Of a stretch of 64,000 nt of DNA, positions 62,819 through 64,000 are shown one piece after another. The position numbers and the translations under genes are program-made. Each line of letters begins with the position of its first letter. Position 1 is the first letter of the stretch. Below the pieces are notes generated by a model, which worked only from the letters and a program-made list of their open reading frames with translations, had not been told where the DNA came from and did not search any database. Origin of the DNA: Flagellimonas marinaquae (GTDB taxonomy: Bacteria > Bacteroidota > Bacteroidia > Flavobacteriales > Flavobacteriaceae); the NCBI RefSeq assembly GCF_023716465.1, contig NZ_CP092415.1, positions 1,961,501 through 2,025,500 on the forward strand, in the 5' to 3' direction.

Positions 62819-63748
62819 TCAAGCAAATTTCTGCCGCTCTATCATAAAGGAATTCAGGACTTGGGAGAAGTCCGAGCGAACATCCACCCCCACATATTTG
62901 ATTTGGTACTGTGCGCATTTCAGTTTCAGGTCCTTCTGGTATTGCAACACTTTTTCTGAATATGCCTTTTTAATGGAATCTGCATACAAATCTATCTGTT
63001 CGCCAGTTTCTACATCCACAAAACGTTTGGGTGAATTGTCAAAATCAAAATTGAGCTCATGCTCTTTATCCAACAGTTGAAAAAGAACCACGGAATGTTT
63101 GTTGTATTTAAGATGACGCAGGGCTTCAAACAGTTTTTCCTCTTCGGTTTCCGTCTGGAACATATCGGTAAACAGAAAAATCAAGCTTCTCCGATGGATT
63201 TTTTCGGCAATTTGATGCAGAAACGTATAGGTTTTGGTCTCCTTCGTATCCTTTTTATGGGAAGCAACTTCGTTCAATTTGGAGTACAGCATCTGAAAAT
63301 GACGCTCACTGTTTTTTTCGGAAGCATAAAAATCATACGTATCAGAATAAATACTTAGCCCAACGGCATCCCGTTGTTTTTTTAAGACTTGCATCAAAGC
63401 CGCAATGGAAAGCGCCCCAAAACCAATTTTGTTGAGGTTCTCCAAGGAATATTCCTTTACTTCGGGGTAATACATGGAGGCGGAATTGTCCAAGATCATA
63501 TGGCAGCGCAGGTTGGTCTCGTCCTCAAATCGTTTGGTGTAGAGTCGGTCCGTGCGAGCGAAAAGTTTCCAATCAATATGTTTGGTGCTTTGCCCTGGGT
63601 TGTAAATTTTGTGTTCCGCGAACTCTGCAGAAAATCCATGGAATGGACTTTTATGAATGCCACTGATAAAACCCTCGACAATCTGGTTGGCCAAAAGTTC
63701 AAGGTTTTGGAAAAGTTTTGCTTTGCTAAGTTCCGATCGTAGGTCCAT
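62819..63748 (-). CDS. DUF58 domain-containing protein
   Basis: 309 aa. N-terminal KLFQNLELLANQIVEGFISGIHKSPFHGFSAEFAEHKIYNPGQSTKHIDWKLFARTDRLYTKRFEDE is the DUF58 signature. A von Willebrand A-like part follows (MILDNSASM, a D-x-S-x-S MIDAS-type start) and FLFTDMFQTETEE. Such proteins are usually co-encoded with MoxR ATPases and aerotolerance (Bat) proteins; those genes are not seen here and may lie to the left of the ancestral tRNA locus or elsewhere. Cytosolic, with no signal peptide. Confidence 0.9.
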   Translation of the reverse strand: MDLRSELSKAKLFQNLELLANQIVEGFISGIHKSPFHGFSAEFAEHKIYNPGQSTKHIDWKLFARTDRLYTKRFEDETNLRCHMILDNSASMYYPEVKEYSLENLNKIGFGALSIAALMQVLKKQRDAVGLSIYSDTYDFYASEKNSERHFQMLYSKLNEVASHKKDTKETKTYTFLHQIAEKIHRRSLIFLFTDMFQTETEEEKLFEALRHLKYNKHSVVLFQLLDKEHELNFDFDNSPKRFVDVETGEQIDLYADSIKKAYSEKVLQYQKDLKLKCAQYQIKYVGVDVRSDFSQVLNSFMIERQKFA

Positions 63749-63775
63749 AACTGATTTCTGAAGACAAGATAAAAT

Positions 63776-63807
63776 AAAAAAGGCTTGGCATTTGCCAAAC
63801 CTTTTTT
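63776..63807 (-). terminator. Terminator of the thioredoxin gene
   Basis: AAAAAAGG-x-TTGGCA and its complement flank a 2-nt centre, with six or more T on either side, 24 bp after the stop at 63831. Confidence 0.75.
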
Positions 63808-63830
63808 AAAATCCGTATTTCTACGTTTTT

Positions 63831-64000
63831 TTACAAAGCTGCATCAATTGCATCCGTGTACACTTTTTTAGGAGATACCCCTACTTGACGGTTGATTACC
63901 TCACCATCTTTAAATACCAAAACGGTAGGGATATTGCGAACACCGTACTTGGCCGCAAATTGTTGGTTGGCATCAACATCAACCTTACCCACAACAGCTT
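63831..64000 (-). CDS. trxA: Thioredoxin, C-terminal part (runs off the window)
   Basis: The last 55 residues before a TAA at 63831-63833. They read AVVGKVDVDANQQFAAKYGV, then RNIPTVLVFKDGEVINRQVG and an end in AIDAAL. NIPT carries the cis-proline of thioredoxins, and FKDGE / VG are conserved. The WCGPC active site lies outside the window. The protein reduces disulfides in the cytosol. Confidence 0.92.
   Translation of the reverse strand, partial: AVVGKVDVDANQQFAAKYGVRNIPTVLVFKDGEVINRQVGVSPKKVYTDAIDAAL

Overview
The window comes from a Bacteroidota chromosome, almost certainly a (probably marine) Flavobacteriaceae member. Support: two pairs of a giant type IX secretion (T9SS) type-B-sorted surface protein with a PorP/SprF partner, promoters of the Bacteroidota form TTG-N20/21-TAnnTTTG, a LytS-type kinase with 7TM region, and an OmpA protein with TSP3 repeats. 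The genus cannot be read from the sequence.

1-31.9 kb, chromosomal backbone. First comes a 1,381-aa protein with nine DUF11 repeats, its SprF partner and a siroheme-biosynthesis enzyme. A LytTR two-component system follows (minus strand), then two unrecognised small proteins. Next is an adhesin operon, transcribed right to left: a giant protein (24321-12702), a second PorP/SprF protein, and a lipoprotein alpha/beta-hydrolase. The giant gene contains exactly 40 tandem copies of a 213-bp unit (71 aa). Nine 1-nt indels in homopolymer runs break its frame; restoring every unit to 213 bp gives one continuous frame of 3,874 codons plus stop. An OmpA/TSP3 protein, a YegP-like protein, proC-proB-proA, a 63-aa protein, rpsU and a GNAT protein complete the backbone. 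Five 21-bp-period direct repeats with an ACGAATG core lie around these genes, several at a fixed distance from a -7-like box. They are candidate binding sites for the LytTR regulator encoded in the same window.

31.9-62.6 kb, one integrated genomic island in the 3' end of a tRNA-Asp gene. A 19-bp direct repeat (31947-31965 and 62613-62631) marks its ends. It carries a tyrosine recombinase, and near-identical 26-bp double repeats lie just inside both ends, probably integrase arm sites. The left half carries a Fic protein with a double operator, a Tat-exported superoxide dismutase, a DUF5916 outer-membrane protein and a Cus/Czc-type metal efflux set (MFS, RND pump, adaptor, TolC-like channel, two His-rich proteins). 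An IS1595 element separates this from a mobilisation remnant (HTH protein, MobC, no relaxase). The right half is a nine-gene defence operon with overlapping junctions: AbiEi-AbiEii, HsdR-HsdM-HsdS, an ABC/SMC-type ATPase, an HNH nuclease, McrB and McrC.

62.6-64 kb, backbone again: tRNA-Asp with a strong promoter, a DUF58 protein, and the 3' end of a thioredoxin gene running off the window.
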